From Rouxiella badensis (GTDB taxonomy: Bacteria; Pseudomonadota; Gammaproteobacteria; Enterobacterales; Enterobacteriaceae), in contig NZ_MRWE01000003.1 in the NCBI RefSeq assembly GCF_002093665.1, positions 1 through 64,000 of the forward strand: a DNA stretch of 64,000 nt, read 5' to 3'. The position numbers and the translations under genes were made by a program. The number at the start of each line of letters is the position of its first letter. The stretch's first letter is position 1. Below are positions 19,093 through 27,536 of this stretch, piece by piece. A model generated the notes under the pieces. That model saw nothing but the letters and a program-made list of their open reading frames with translations. It was not told the DNA's origin and did not search any database.

Positions 19093-19560
19093 TTAGTGGC
19101 GTTTGCCGTCGTCATCTTTATCGACGATGCTTTTAGACTTAGGCGCAGCCTCGTCTTCTTCTTCATCTTCTTCGTCGTATTCTTCTTCGTCGCCGTCTTC
19201 GCCGTTAGGGTCTTCGAAATAAGTGCCCCAGCCGTCGTAGTTGACGCCGTTAGCTTCCGCCAGCGCCACCAGCTGCTCAACCTGTGCGTCGATTATCTCG
19301 GCGTTAAGCGCAACTTCGCTTATCACGTCGCAGCACATTACCGTTGAGCCATCTTCAACTTCTAGCTCTTCAGCATCGGTCACTTCGTAGCCCAGTTTGA
19401 AAGCCTCTACCGCTGCTCGCTCTAAAACTTCGAATTTCTCGGAGGAGAAATGATGCTCAATAGTGTAAAGCGCGTCAGGATCGCTGCCGTCTTCCAACAG
19501 CTCTTCGATGATTAAGCGGGTCTCTTCACGTTGTTCGTCTAGCAATTCACGGTTTGCCAT
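19093..19560 (-). CDS. rraB: Regulator of ribonuclease E activity B, RraB
   Basis: Binds the C-terminal degradosome region of RNase E and changes its activity on part of the transcriptome. The 155 residues begin [30 protein letters not shown], which is diagnostic for RraB, and continue with [25 protein letters not shown]. The C-terminal 35 residues are a low-complexity acidic run ([14 protein letters not shown]) ending in a basic patch, longer than in E. coli (138 residues total). Divergent from argI with about 160 bases between. Confidence 0.97.
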   Translation of the reverse strand: MANRELLDEQREETRLIIEELLEDGSDPDALYTIEHHFSSEKFEVLERAAVEAFKLGYEVTDAEELEVEDGSTVMCCDVISEVALNAEIIDAQVEQLVALAEANGVNYDGWGTYFEDPNGEDGDEEEYDEEDEEEDEAAPKSKSIVDKDDDGKRH

Positions 19561-19658
19561 GCCTCAGTCCTCAATCAATATGACGTTTAGACGCTATTTT
19601 CACACAGCAGACGGCTTGCCTCCAACATAAACGATAAAGTTTTTACTTGGGGGTTGTA

Positions 19659-19697
19659 ATTGCATATTCATACATATAAATTGAATTTTAATTCATT
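19659..19697 (+). promoter_or_regulatory. Tandem ARG boxes (ArgR operator) of argI
   Basis: Box 2 (19680-19697) is a perfect TGAAT-TTTA-ATTCA palindrome. Box 1 (19659-19676) reads TGCAT-ATTC-ATACA with two mismatches, and the two are 3 bases apart, the usual arrangement bound by one ArgR hexamer with arginine. They lie 24-62 bases ahead of the argI start, so arginine repression is expected. Confidence 0.85.
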
Positions 19698-19720
19698 GGA
19701 TAAGTTTCGGAGATAGACAC

Positions 19721-20728
19721 ATGAGTCTGTTAAGTAAACGCCATTTTCTTAGGCTGCTGGATTTTACCCCCTCAGAACTTGAAACCCTGCTGAAGCTCTC
19801 TGCAGATTTGAAAACTGCCAAGAAAAACGGCAGCGAGAAGCCTTACCTGAAAGGCAAAAACATTGCGCTCATCTTCGAAAAAGACTCGACCCGCACCCGA
19901 TGCTCTTTCGAAGTTGCCGCATACGATCAGGGAGCACAGGTTACTTACCTCGGCCCAAGCGGCAGCCAGATTGGCCATAAAGAGTCGATGAAAGACACCG
20001 CTCGCGTGCTGGGAAGAATGTACGACGGTATCCAGTATCGCGGTTTCGGTCAGGAAATCGTTGAAACATTGGCCGAACACGCCGGTGTGCCGGTATGGAA
20101 CGGGCTGACTAATGAGTTCCATCCTACCCAGCTTCTGGCCGACCTGCTGACCATGAAAGAGCATCTGCCGGGTAAAACTCTGTCGCAAATGTCTCTCGCC
20201 TATCTCGGTGATGCGCGCAACAATATGGGCAACTCACTGCTCGAAGCCGCCGCGCTGTGCGGGCTGGACCTGCGTCTCGTCGCGCCTTCCGCCTGCTGGC
20301 CTGACGCCGAGCTGGTCGAAAGTTGCCGACATCTGGCTGAGCAAAACGGCGGTTCGATCACTCTGACCGAAGACATCGATACGGGCGTCAAGGGGGCAGA
20401 TTTCCTCTACACCGACGTTTGGGTGTCGATGGGCGAACCGAAGGAGGCCTGGAAAGAGCGCATCAACCTGCTGCGTCCTTATCAGGTTAACATGGCGATG
20501 ATTGCCAAGACCGGCAACCCTAACGTGAAGTTCCTGCACTGCCTGCCCGCTTTCCACGACGGTCAAACGACGCTCGGTCGTCAGATGGCCGAAGAGTACG
20601 ACCTGAAAGGCGGTATGGAAGTCTCGGATGAAGTGTTTGAATCCGCGCATAGCGTGGTGTTCGATCAGGCCGAAAACCGTATGCACAGCATAAAAGCGGT
20701 GATGGTCGCCACGCTCGGCACCCTGTAA
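19721..20728 (+). CDS. argI: Ornithine carbamoyltransferase
   Basis: Makes citrulline from ornithine and carbamoyl phosphate in arginine synthesis. The 335-residue protein has the carbamoyl phosphate motif STRTR (56-60), the HPTQ motif (134-137), the ornithine loop with SMG and the HCLPA motif near 273. Named argI because rraB, yjgM and valS flank it as in E. coli; argF would be an equivalent name. ARG boxes lie directly upstream. A hairpin AGCCCGT/ACGGGCT (20753-20777) follows the stop. Confidence 0.98.
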   Translation: MSLLSKRHFLRLLDFTPSELETLLKLSADLKTAKKNGSEKPYLKGKNIALIFEKDSTRTRCSFEVAAYDQGAQVTYLGPSGSQIGHKESMKDTARVLGRMYDGIQYRGFGQEIVETLAEHAGVPVWNGLTNEFHPTQLLADLLTMKEHLPGKTLSQMSLAYLGDARNNMGNSLLEAAALCGLDLRLVAPSACWPDAELVESCRHLAEQNGGSITLTEDIDTGVKGADFLYTDVWVSMGEPKEAWKERINLLRPYQVNMAMIAKTGNPNVKFLHCLPAFHDGQTTLGRQMAEEYDLKGGMEVSDEVFESAHSVVFDQAENRMHSIKAVMVATLGTL

Positions 20729-20752
20729 GCACGATTTGCTTAATGCCGCGTA

Positions 20753-20784
20753 AGCCCGTTGGTCGTGCCGACGGGCTGGCTTTC
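20753..20784 (+). terminator. Probable terminator of argI
   Basis: Arms AGCCCGT (20753-20759) and ACGGGCT (20771-20777) with an 11-base loop, followed by GGCTTTCAG. The T tract is poor, so strength is uncertain. Confidence 0.5.
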
Positions 20785-20902
20785 AGCTATGCGTTATTTA
20801 TGCATTTTTTTATGCAATGTTGCACTTTTTAACCCGCTTTCCCCCTCGGCAACCCTGTTTATCAACTAACCTTTTAGCATGTGAATAAAAAAGGGAACTG
20901 TT

Positions 20903-22723
20903 ATGGGTGCTGTGAATCCCGAGTTCGTGCTTCGCCTGGAAAGCTTGCTGAGCAGGGTCTATCCCAAAGAACACATTGGCGATCTGATTAAAAAAATTCT
21001 GCATCTCGGTGAGAAATGGAATTACGGTGCACACCGGTCGTCGCAGTGGGTAGACGGCACCAATATCTATCTCATCACCTATGGCGATACTATTTCTCAG
21101 CCGGATAAACCGCCGCTCGCTACGCTGAATCATTTCGCACAGAAACACCTGAAAGATATTATCTCCGACATTCATATTCTGCCGATGTACCCCTACAGTT
21201 CCGACGACGGCTTCAGCGTGATTGATTATCGCCGTATCGATGAACATCTGGGCGGGTGGAGTGATATTCATCATCTCTCTGCCAACTTCAACATGATGTT
21301 TGACTGCGTGATCAACCATATATCACGCTCAAGCGAATGGCTGAAAGGCTACATCAAAGATGACCCGTACTATCATGACTACTTTATCGAAGCCAACCCA
21401 GAGCTCGACTACAGCCGCGTTGTACGTCCGCGCGCTTCGCCACTGCTGACACCTTTTATCAAGGCCGACGGCACCGAGCTCTACCTGTGGACCACCTTCA
21501 GTGAAGACCAGATAGACATCAACTTTAAAAATCCGCAGGTACTGCTCGAGAGTATCGACGTGATATTGCAGTACGCGGCCAGCGGCGCGCAGTCCATCCG
21601 TCTCGATGCTATCGGCTATATCTGGAAGGAGATGGGCACCACCTGTATCCACCGCCCACAGACGCATAACATCATCAAACTGTGGCGTACCATTCTCGAT
21701 GAGGTCATTCCGGGGACCCGCATCATTACCGAAACCAACGTGCCACATAATGAAAACATCAGCTACTTTGGTGAAGGCGACGAGGCGCACATGGTGTACC
21801 AGTTCGCACTGCCGCCGCTGACCCTGCACGCCTTCCTGCGCGAAGACACCCGCAAGCTGACTCAGTGGGCACAGGGGCTAAACGCGGAGGCGCACTACCC
21901 GAAAACCACCTATTTCAACTTCCTTTCCAGCCACGACGGCATCGGCCTGCGTCCTACCGAGACTTTCCTTGATGATGACGAGCGAAAATATCTCGCCCAG
22001 GAAACGCTGCGCAAGGAGGGCCGCGTGTCCTATAAAGACAACGGCGACGGCACGCATTCTCCGTATGAGCTGAATATCAACTATCTCAGCGCCATCACAG
22101 AGGCGGACGATAGCGTCGAGCTCAAGACGCGAAAATTTCTGGCGGCGCAGTCGCTGCTGCTGGCATTTATGGGTGTTCCGGCGATTTATATTCACAGCCT
22201 GCTCGGCAGTGAGAACGATCTCGAGGGGATGCATCAGTCTGGCCTGAGTCGCCGTATCAACCGTAAGAAGCTGCATCTCGACGAGGTTGAAGCCGAGCTG
22301 GAGAAAAAAGGATCGCTACGATCCGAAGTGTTCAACGGCTTGAAAAGATTGATCGAAATACGCCGCACCCATCCGGCATTCTCCCCGCAGGCGGGTCAGC
22401 GAATCTTTGAGTTGAGCGAGAAACTCTTCGCCTTCGAGCGTTACGATCCAAAATCGGAAAACCGCATCAGCTGCATTTTTAATATCAGCAGTCAGTCGCA
22501 GCCCTTTAAGCTCGCCGTTGAGGGCAAAGACTTGATTAGCGGAGAGCCATTCAGCGGGCAGATGCGCCTCCAGCCTTGGCAGGTGGTATGGATTGAACAC
22601 AAACTCAAGGCCCCCGAACGTCTGGGCAGGCTGCGGCGCTGGCGTAAAAAGATTTTCATCTCGCTGAAAAGGTCTGATGCCAATCGATTGCTCACCGGCC
22701 GAACAAAGAAAGCAAAAAGGTGA
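20903..22723 (+). CDS. GH13_18 sucrose/glucosylglycerate phosphorylase-like enzyme
   Basis: A 606-residue alpha-amylase-fold protein of the GH13 sucrose-phosphorylase subfamily, which splits alpha-glucosides with phosphate to give glucose-1-phosphate. It has HILPMYPYSSDDGFSVIDYR near residue 90, the nucleophile Asp in IRLDAIGYIWKE (about 235), the acid/base Glu in ITETNVPHNENISYFG (about 280), and the third Asp in LSSHDGIG (about 345). Its style recalls E. coli YcjM (glucosylglycerate phosphorylase); sucrose or glucosylglycerol are alternatives. It carries an unusual Arg/Lys-rich tail of about 35 residues after the beta domain. It is a lone gene inserted between argI and pyrL, with RBS AAGGGA. 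Confidence 0.88.
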   Translation: MGAVNPEFVLRLESLLSRVYPKEHIGDLIKKILHLGEKWNYGAHRSSQWVDGTNIYLITYGDTISQPDKPPLATLNHFAQKHLKDIISDIHILPMYPYSSDDGFSVIDYRRIDEHLGGWSDIHHLSANFNMMFDCVINHISRSSEWLKGYIKDDPYYHDYFIEANPELDYSRVVRPRASPLLTPFIKADGTELYLWTTFSEDQIDINFKNPQVLLESIDVILQYAASGAQSIRLDAIGYIWKEMGTTCIHRPQTHNIIKLWRTILDEVIPGTRIITETNVPHNENISYFGEGDEAHMVYQFALPPLTLHAFLREDTRKLTQWAQGLNAEAHYPKTTYFNFLSSHDGIGLRPTETFLDDDERKYLAQETLRKEGRVSYKDNGDGTHSPYELNINYLSAITEADDSVELKTRKFLAAQSLLLAFMGVPAIYIHSLLGSENDLEGMHQSGLSRRINRKKLHLDEVEAELEKKGSLRSEVFNGLKRLIEIRRTHPAFSPQAGQRIFELSEKLFAFERYDPKSENRISCIFNISSQSQPFKLAVEGKDLISGEPFSGQMRLQPWQVVWIEHKLKAPERLGRLRRWRKKIFISLKRSDANRLLTGRTKKAKR

Positions 22724-22733
22724 AGTCACCCTC

Positions 22734-22774
22734 TTGCAGGCAGCATATGTGCGCGTATAATGCGCCACAATTTG
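22734..22774 (+). promoter_or_regulatory. pyrBI promoter with AATTTG start site
   Basis: -35 TTGCAG (22734-22739), 16-base spacer, perfect -10 TATAAT (22756-22761), then after 7 bases AATTTG (22769-22774). In E. coli the pyrBI transcript begins AAUUUG, where high UTP causes stuttering at the U run and aborts initiation. Conservation of these six bases at the right distance suggests the same UTP-sensitive control here. Confidence 0.8.
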
Positions 22775-22787
22775 CCGGGAGAATGAC

Positions 22788-22910
22788 ATGATCAACACCA
22801 CATTGCGCTTCGATGCTTCACCGAACCCAGTGCCTGTCGGCGGCGTTCAGCCGTTGCCTCTCCCAATGGTATTACCTGTTTTTAATCGATCGCAAAAAGC
22901 CCCTCATTGA
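22788..22910 (+). CDS. pyrL: pyrBI operon leader peptide PyrL
   Basis: A 40-codon leader ORF starting ATG 22788 with GGGAG 7 bases upstream. Its stop codon (22908-22910) lies inside the attenuator stem, so a ribosome following RNA polymerase closely would block terminator folding. A U-rich pause stretch (22873-22885, CCTGTTTTTAATC) sits just before the attenuator. The encoded peptide (Pro/Val rich) is not similar to E. coli PyrL, but position, stop placement and architecture fit. An alternative ORF starts in another frame at 22813 but has no ribosome site. Confidence 0.75.
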   Translation: MINTTLRFDASPNPVPVGGVQPLPLPMVLPVFNRSQKAPH

Positions 22911-22923
22911 GGGGCTTTTTTTT
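22897..22923 (+). terminator. pyrBI transcription attenuator
   Basis: AAGCCCCTC-ATT-GAGGGGCTT followed by TTTTTT, a strong intrinsic terminator 27 bases before pyrB. With low UTP, polymerase pausing lets the leader ribosome catch up and prevents termination (known mechanism in E. coli). Confidence 0.92.
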
Positions 22924-22949
22924 GTCTATCATCGTAAAGGAGAGCGACA

Positions 22950-23885
22950 ATGGCTAATCCGCTGTATCAAAAACACATTATTTCAATTAACGATCTCAGC
23001 CGCGAAGAGCTGGAGCTAGTGCTGGACACCGCCGCTAGCCTGAAAGCCAATCCGCAGCCTGAACTGTTGAAACATAAGGTGATTGCCAGTTGCTTTTTTG
23101 AAGCTTCAACCCGTACCCGCCTGTCGTTTGAGACCTCTATTCATCGCCTCGGCGCATCGGTAGTCGGCTTTGCCGACGGCAGCAATACCTCGCTTGGCAA
23201 GAAAGGGGAAACCCTGGCCGACACCATCTCGGTGATTGGGACCTACGTCGACGCGATTGTGATGCGTCACCCGCAGGAGGGCGCGGCGCGTCTGGCGACT
23301 GAGTTCTCGCACGGTATTCCAATTCTCAACGCTGGCGACGGTGCCAACCAGCATCCGACGCAAACCCTGCTCGATCTGTTTACCATTCAGGAAACCCAGG
23401 GCCGTCTCGACAATATCAAAATCGCGATGGTCGGCGACCTGAAATACGGCCGTACGGTGCACAGCCTGGCGCAGGCGCTGGCGAAGTTTAACGGCAACCG
23501 CTTCTACTTCATCGCGCCGGACGCACTGGCGATGCCAGAATACATCCTCAACCTGCTGGAAGAGAAAGGCATCGAGTACAGCCTGCACGAGAGTATCGAC
23601 GAGGTGGTGCCAGAGCTGGACATTCTGTACATGACCCGCGTACAGAAAGAGCGTCTGGACCCGTCAGAGTACGCCAACGTGAAAGCCCAGTTCATCCTGC
23701 GCGCTGCCGATCTTGCCGATGCCCAGCCGCACCTCAAGGTACTGCACCCGCTGCCGCGTATCGATGAAATTACTACCGACGTCGACAGCACCCCTTACGC
23801 CTGGTACTTCCAGCAGGCCGGTAACGGGATTTACGCACGCCAGGCCTTGCTGGCACTGGTACTCAACGCAGAGACAGGCGAATAA
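22950..23885 (+). CDS. pyrB: Aspartate carbamoyltransferase catalytic subunit PyrB
   Basis: First committed step of pyrimidine synthesis: carbamoyl phosphate plus aspartate to carbamoyl aspartate. The 311 residues match the E. coli catalytic chain (c), with STRTR (53-57), a K-rich 80s loop (SLGKKGET), [10 protein letters not shown] (near 134) and HPLPR (near 265). It is the class B enzyme type that assembles as c6r6 with PyrI, encoded 10 bases downstream. Expression is under the pyrL attenuator. Confidence 0.99.
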   Translation: MANPLYQKHIISINDLSREELELVLDTAASLKANPQPELLKHKVIASCFFEASTRTRLSFETSIHRLGASVVGFADGSNTSLGKKGETLADTISVIGTYVDAIVMRHPQEGAARLATEFSHGIPILNAGDGANQHPTQTLLDLFTIQETQGRLDNIKIAMVGDLKYGRTVHSLAQALAKFNGNRFYFIAPDALAMPEYILNLLEEKGIEYSLHESIDEVVPELDILYMTRVQKERLDPSEYANVKAQFILRAADLADAQPHLKVLHPLPRIDEITTDVDSTPYAWYFQQAGNGIYARQALLALVLNAETGE

Positions 23886-23895
23886 GGAGCGCATC

Positions 23896-24360
23896 ATGAC
23901 CCACGACAACAAACTCCAGGTAGAAGCCATCAAGTGTGGCACCGTAATCGACCATATTCCGGCGCAGATAGGTTTCAAGCTGCTGTCTCTGTTCAAACTG
24001 ACCGAGACAGACCAGCGTATTACCATCGGGCTGAATCTGCCGTCCAACGAGCTTGGCCGCAAAGACATCATCAAAATTGAGAACACCTTTTTGACCGAGT
24101 CACAGGTCAATCAGCTGGCGGTGTACGCGCCGCACGCGACGGTCAATCGCATCGATGACTACGTGGTAGTCAAGAAGCTGCAACCGAGCCTGCCGGACCG
24201 TATCGAAGGCGTGCTGCGCTGCCCTAACGGCAACTGCATCAGTCGCTTCGAGCCGGTCGCGTCGAGTTTTTCGGTGAAGAATCGTCACAATGAAGTGCAT
24301 TTGCAGTGCAAGTACTGCGAGAAAGAGTTCGAGCATCAGGTGGTCCTGAATAACGAATAG
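23896..24360 (+). CDS. pyrI: Aspartate carbamoyltransferase regulatory subunit PyrI
   Basis: Binds CTP/UTP (inhibition) and ATP (activation) and joins PyrB trimers. The 154-residue protein starts [23 protein letters not shown]. The C-terminal zinc site Cys109, Cys114, Cys138 and Cys141 (CPNGNC, CKYC) is intact at E. coli numbering. AAGGAGC precedes the ATG; longer upstream in-frame reading overlaps pyrB and is not real. Confidence 0.98.
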   Translation: MTHDNKLQVEAIKCGTVIDHIPAQIGFKLLSLFKLTETDQRITIGLNLPSNELGRKDIIKIENTFLTESQVNQLAVYAPHATVNRIDDYVVVKKLQPSLPDRIEGVLRCPNGNCISRFEPVASSFSVKNRHNEVHLQCKYCEKEFEHQVVLNNE

Positions 24361-24459
24361 GCCGCGAAGAATCGGGGATGATTTATTGTTCCCCGCTCCT
24401 TATACTGTCCTGATGATTTTTCATCACGACTCGGCTTTTTAATTCAACAAGGAACTCAT

Positions 24460-24846
24460 ATGTCTCGCGAAATCAGTACAGAAAATGCCCCTGCAGCTAT
24501 CGGTCCTTATGTTCAGGGCGTCGATCTCGGCAGCATGATCATCACTTCCGGCCAGATTCCTGTCGATCCTAAAACCGGCAACGTGGCGGAAGACATCGCG
24601 TCTCAGGCACGCCAGTCACTGGAGAACGTGCAGGCTATCGTTGAAGCCGCAGGCCTGAAAGTGGCCGATATCGTGAAAACTACCGTTTTCGTGAAAGATC
24701 TTAACGATTTTGCGACCGTCAACGCCACCTACGAAGCGTTCTTCACCGAGCATAATGCGCCTTTCCCTGCTCGCTCTTGCGTTGAAGTTGCGCGTCTGCC
24801 AAAAGACGTGAACATCGAGATTGAAGCGATCGCGATTCGTCGCTAA
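24460..24846 (+). CDS. ridA: Enamine/imine deaminase RidA
   Basis: Hydrolyses reactive enamines/imines released by PLP-dependent dehydratases such as IlvA, protecting PLP enzymes. 128 residues, family length. Visible YjgF/RidA features are the AIGPYVQGV loop, SGQIPVDPKTG, and the signature ARSCVEVARLPKDVNIEIEAIA, whose Arg (in PARSCVEV) binds the substrate carboxylate. It directly follows pyrBI, as in E. coli. Confidence 0.98.
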   Translation: MSREISTENAPAAIGPYVQGVDLGSMIITSGQIPVDPKTGNVAEDIASQARQSLENVQAIVEAAGLKVADIVKTTVFVKDLNDFATVNATYEAFFTEHNAPFPARSCVEVARLPKDVNIEIEAIAIRR

Positions 24847-24863
24847 GCCTCATTGCTTCTAAA

Positions 24864-24891
24864 AAGGTCAGCCTCCGCGCTGGCCTTTTTT
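24864..24891 (+). terminator. Rho-independent terminator of ridA
   Basis: AAGGTCAGC-CTCCGC-GCTGGCCTT followed by TTTTG. One G-T wobble in the stem. Confidence 0.85.
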
Positions 24892-24946
24892 GTTTTTGTC
24901 CTCGCCCTCCTCTTTCATTCACTTGTGAATGCTTCATCAACGACCA

Positions 24947-24963
24947 TACTTAAAAATGGTGCA
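24947..24963 (+). promoter_or_regulatory. Candidate NtrC site 1 (upstream activator)
   Basis: TACTTAAAAATGGTGCA has a perfect right half (TGGTGCA) and AT-rich centre of the NtrC consensus (TGCACTAAAATGGTGCA type), but a poor left half. It lies about 98-114 bases upstream of the sigma-54 -24 element, a usual enhancer distance. Confidence 0.4.
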
Positions 24964-25002
24964 CTTTTTTTGCTCATTTTTAGCTAAAGCGCGCCGTGAT
25001 GC

Positions 25003-25017
25003 GCACTAAAAAAGCGC
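25003..25017 (+). promoter_or_regulatory. Candidate NtrC site 2
   Basis: GCACTAAAAAAGCGC matches 12 of 15 positions of the glnA-type NtrC core GCACTAAAATGGTGC. It lies about 45-60 bases upstream of the putative -24 element. Together with site 1 it gives two sites about 55 bases apart. Confidence 0.45.
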
Positions 25018-25060
25018 GATACTCCCTCCTTTTCAACGATTTTCGGCCGCTTTTGCACGC

Positions 25061-25076
25061 TGGCACACTTTATGCG
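25061..25076 (+). promoter_or_regulatory. Putative sigma-54 promoter of the Anbu operon
   Basis: TGGCACACTTTATGCG fits the -24/-12 consensus TGGCAC-N5-TTGC with the essential GG and GC dinucleotides at the exact spacing. It is the only promoter-like element of quality in the gap between the ridA terminator and the ATP-grasp gene, and candidate NtrC sites lie upstream. Predicted start near 25087, leaving a leader of about 90 bases. Confidence 0.65.
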
Positions 25077-25179
25077 TATTAATTCTTGCCGCGTTAATGT
25101 TTTGGCCCATCAGTGATTAGGGCCTGACCAAAATGGAAGTTGTGCACCAACCCTAGCCTGTAATGTCAGTGAGGTGATG

Positions 25180-26616
25180 ATGATCAATATTGACCTTTCC
25201 GATTCACCCTTTTTTGATGAGATGTTAATGGCTGAAGGGCAACACCGCAGTCATTACAAAGCCTACTGGCAATGGTTACAGCAGGCCGACCAACAGGCCG
25301 TGCAGCGCAAGAAAGAGGAAGCCGCGCTGTTGTTTCACCGGGTGGGGATTACCTTTAACGTGTACGGGGACGATGACGGCGCAGAACGCCTGATCCCTTT
25401 TGACAGCGTGCCGCGCATTATTCCGGCCAAAGAGTGGCAAATGCTCGACCGAGGCATTCGCCAGCGGGTGCAGGCGTTGAACTGCTTCCTGCATGATATC
25501 TACCACGACCAGAAGATCCTCAAGGCGGGTCTGGTGCCTGCCGAACAGGTATTGGCCAACGAGCAGTATCAGCCTTGCATGCAGGGTGTTGATTTACATC
25601 GGAATACTTACGCGCACATTGCAGGAACTGACATGGTTCGCGGGGGTGACGGCGAGTATTACGTGCTCGAAGACAACCTGCGCACCCCGTCCGGCGTCTC
25701 TTACATGATGGAAAACCGCAAAATGATGATGCGGCTTTATCCTGAATTGTTTAGCGAACAGCGGATCGCGCCGGTTTCCCGTTATCCTTCCCACCTGCTG
25801 CAAACGCTGCGTGAAAGCACGCCGGTGAACGATCCGACCGTCGTGGTGCTGACGCCGGGCCGTTTCAACAGCGCCTATTTCGAACACAGCTTCCTGGCGC
25901 AGCAAATGGGCGTCGAGCTGGTTGAAAGCGTGGATCTGTTCGTCAAGGAAGGTGCCGTGTTTATGCGTACCACCGCTGGTCCTTGCAAGGTTGACGTTAT
26001 CTATCGCCGCCTCGATGACGCATTCCTGGATCCTCTGGCCTTCCGCGCCGACTCGATGCTCGGCGTGCCGGGACTATTGTCGGTGTATCGCGCCGGTGGC
26101 GTGGTGCTGGCCAATGCCATCGGTACCGGCGTCGCCGACGACAAGTCTATCTATCCTTATGTCCCGGAGATGATCCGCTTCTATCTGTCTGAGGATCCTA
26201 TCCTCAACAACGTGCCAACCTGGCAGTGTCGTAAAGAAAAAGATCTCTCCTACGTGCTGGCCAATCTGGAACACATGGTGGTTAAAGAGGTTCACGGCGC
26301 TGGCGGATACGGCATGCTGATCGGCCCGAAAGCCACGCAGGCGGAAATCGCCACCTTTCGTGAGCTGCTCAAGGCCAGACCGGACAACTATATTGCCCAG
26401 AATACGCTGGCACTCTCGACCTGCCCGACCTTCGTGGAGGAAGGACTGGCACCGCGGCACATCGACCTGCGTCCCTTTGCGCTTACCGGTGCAGAAATTC
26501 GATTGGTTCCCGGCGGCCTGACCCGCGTGGCGCTGGCCGAAGGCTCATTGGTGGTAAATTCGTCTCAGGGTGGGGGCACCAAGGATACCTGGGTTTTGGA
26601 GGATGACGCATGCTAA
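25180..26616 (+). CDS. Circularly permuted ATP-grasp protein (DUF404/DUF407 type)
   Basis: A predicted carboxylate-amine ligase of the circularly permuted ATP-grasp type, about 478 residues. Family blocks are clear: YVLEDNLRTPSGVSYMMENR (about 165), KVDVIYRRLDDAFLDPLAFR (about 270), NAIGTGVADDKSIYPYVPEM (about 310), VVKEVHGAGGYGML (about 365, the ATP-binding glycine loop) and RHIDLRPF. Its reaction is not established; comparative studies predict peptide or amide bond formation together with the alpha-E protein. The start is uncertain: GTG 25174, ATG 25177 or ATG 25180; spacing from GAGGTG favours 25180. First gene of a four-gene operon with 4-7 base overlaps, behind a sigma-54-like promoter. 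Confidence 0.9.
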   Translation: MINIDLSDSPFFDEMLMAEGQHRSHYKAYWQWLQQADQQAVQRKKEEAALLFHRVGITFNVYGDDDGAERLIPFDSVPRIIPAKEWQMLDRGIRQRVQALNCFLHDIYHDQKILKAGLVPAEQVLANEQYQPCMQGVDLHRNTYAHIAGTDMVRGGDGEYYVLEDNLRTPSGVSYMMENRKMMMRLYPELFSEQRIAPVSRYPSHLLQTLRESTPVNDPTVVVLTPGRFNSAYFEHSFLAQQMGVELVESVDLFVKEGAVFMRTTAGPCKVDVIYRRLDDAFLDPLAFRADSMLGVPGLLSVYRAGGVVLANAIGTGVADDKSIYPYVPEMIRFYLSEDPILNNVPTWQCRKEKDLSYVLANLEHMVVKEVHGAGGYGMLIGPKATQAEIATFRELLKARPDNYIAQNTLALSTCPTFVEEGLAPRHIDLRPFALTGAEIRLVPGGLTRVALAEGSLVVNSSQGGGTKDTWVLEDDAC

Positions 26617-27536
26617 GCAGAACAGCCAGTGAACTCTATTGGATGGCCCGCTATCTGGAACGCGCAGAAAACATTGCTCGCCTGATGGACGTCACCAACA
26701 AACTGTCGATGATGTCGATTCGCGACAGCAACCATGACCTGATGGTGCCGCTGTTCCTGACCGGCACCCAGTCGCTGTTCAACGAAACCTATCAGCAGGT
26801 CACCATGAATAACCTGCTGCACTTCTTTGCGCTCGACAGTAATAACCACAGCAGCATTTTCAGCTGCATGCAGATGGCCTGGAACAATGCCCACGCGGTG
26901 CGCGGCAGCCTGTCGTCCGAAGTCTGGGAAAGCATTAACGCCTCGTGGATCGAGATGAAACAGATCCGCCGTCAGGGCGTGGGATCCGCCGGTGCGGACA
27001 GCTTCTTTGACTGGGTCAAAGAGCGATCCCACCTGTTTCGTGGCGCGATGTTTGGCACCTTGCTGCGCAGCGATGCGCTGTATTTTATTCGTCTCGGTAC
27101 CATGCTGGAGCGTGCGGACAGTACCGCACGCCTGCTCGAAGCGAAAAACCAGCTGCTCGACGCCGACGAGGATCCGGTGCGTGAATATTATCGGATGGAC
27201 ACACTGCTGCGAGCGGTCAGCGCCCGCGAGGCTTTTCATAGCCTTTATAAACAGCAGCTTAGCAGAGAAACCATCTCTGACCTGCTGATCCTGCGCCGCG
27301 AACTGCCTCGCTCGCTGCTGGCCTGCGTCGAGGTTATCACCGAACAGCTCGAACTCATCGGCGGCACCGCGGGCAATCTGCCGCGCCGTCGTGCTCATAC
27401 CCTCCATGCCCAACTGCGCTTCTCAACGCTCGCCGAAATTCAGGAAATTGGGCTCAGCCAATGGTTGAACGATTTCCTCAGCCAAACTAATGCGATTGCC
27501 GAGAGCATTCACCATACCTATCTGGAGGCACAATGA
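26610..27536 (+). CDS. Alpha-E domain protein (DUF403 family)
   Basis: A 308-residue, almost all-helical protein of the alpha-E family, always found with circularly permuted ATP-grasp genes. It begins MLSRTASELYWMARYLERAENIARLMDV, the family signature. Other charged helices include RLGTMLERADSTARLLEAKNQ and LRRELPRSLLACVEVITEQ. No enzyme activity is known; it is thought to be a partner of the ligase. The start overlaps the preceding gene by 7 bases and the end overlaps the transglutaminase gene by 4, so the operon is translationally coupled. Confidence 0.9.
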   Translation: MLSRTASELYWMARYLERAENIARLMDVTNKLSMMSIRDSNHDLMVPLFLTGTQSLFNETYQQVTMNNLLHFFALDSNNHSSIFSCMQMAWNNAHAVRGSLSSEVWESINASWIEMKQIRRQGVGSAGADSFFDWVKERSHLFRGAMFGTLLRSDALYFIRLGTMLERADSTARLLEAKNQLLDADEDPVREYYRMDTLLRAVSAREAFHSLYKQQLSRETISDLLILRRELPRSLLACVEVITEQLELIGGTAGNLPRRRAHTLHAQLRFSTLAEIQEIGLSQWLNDFLSQTNAIAESIHHTYLEAQ

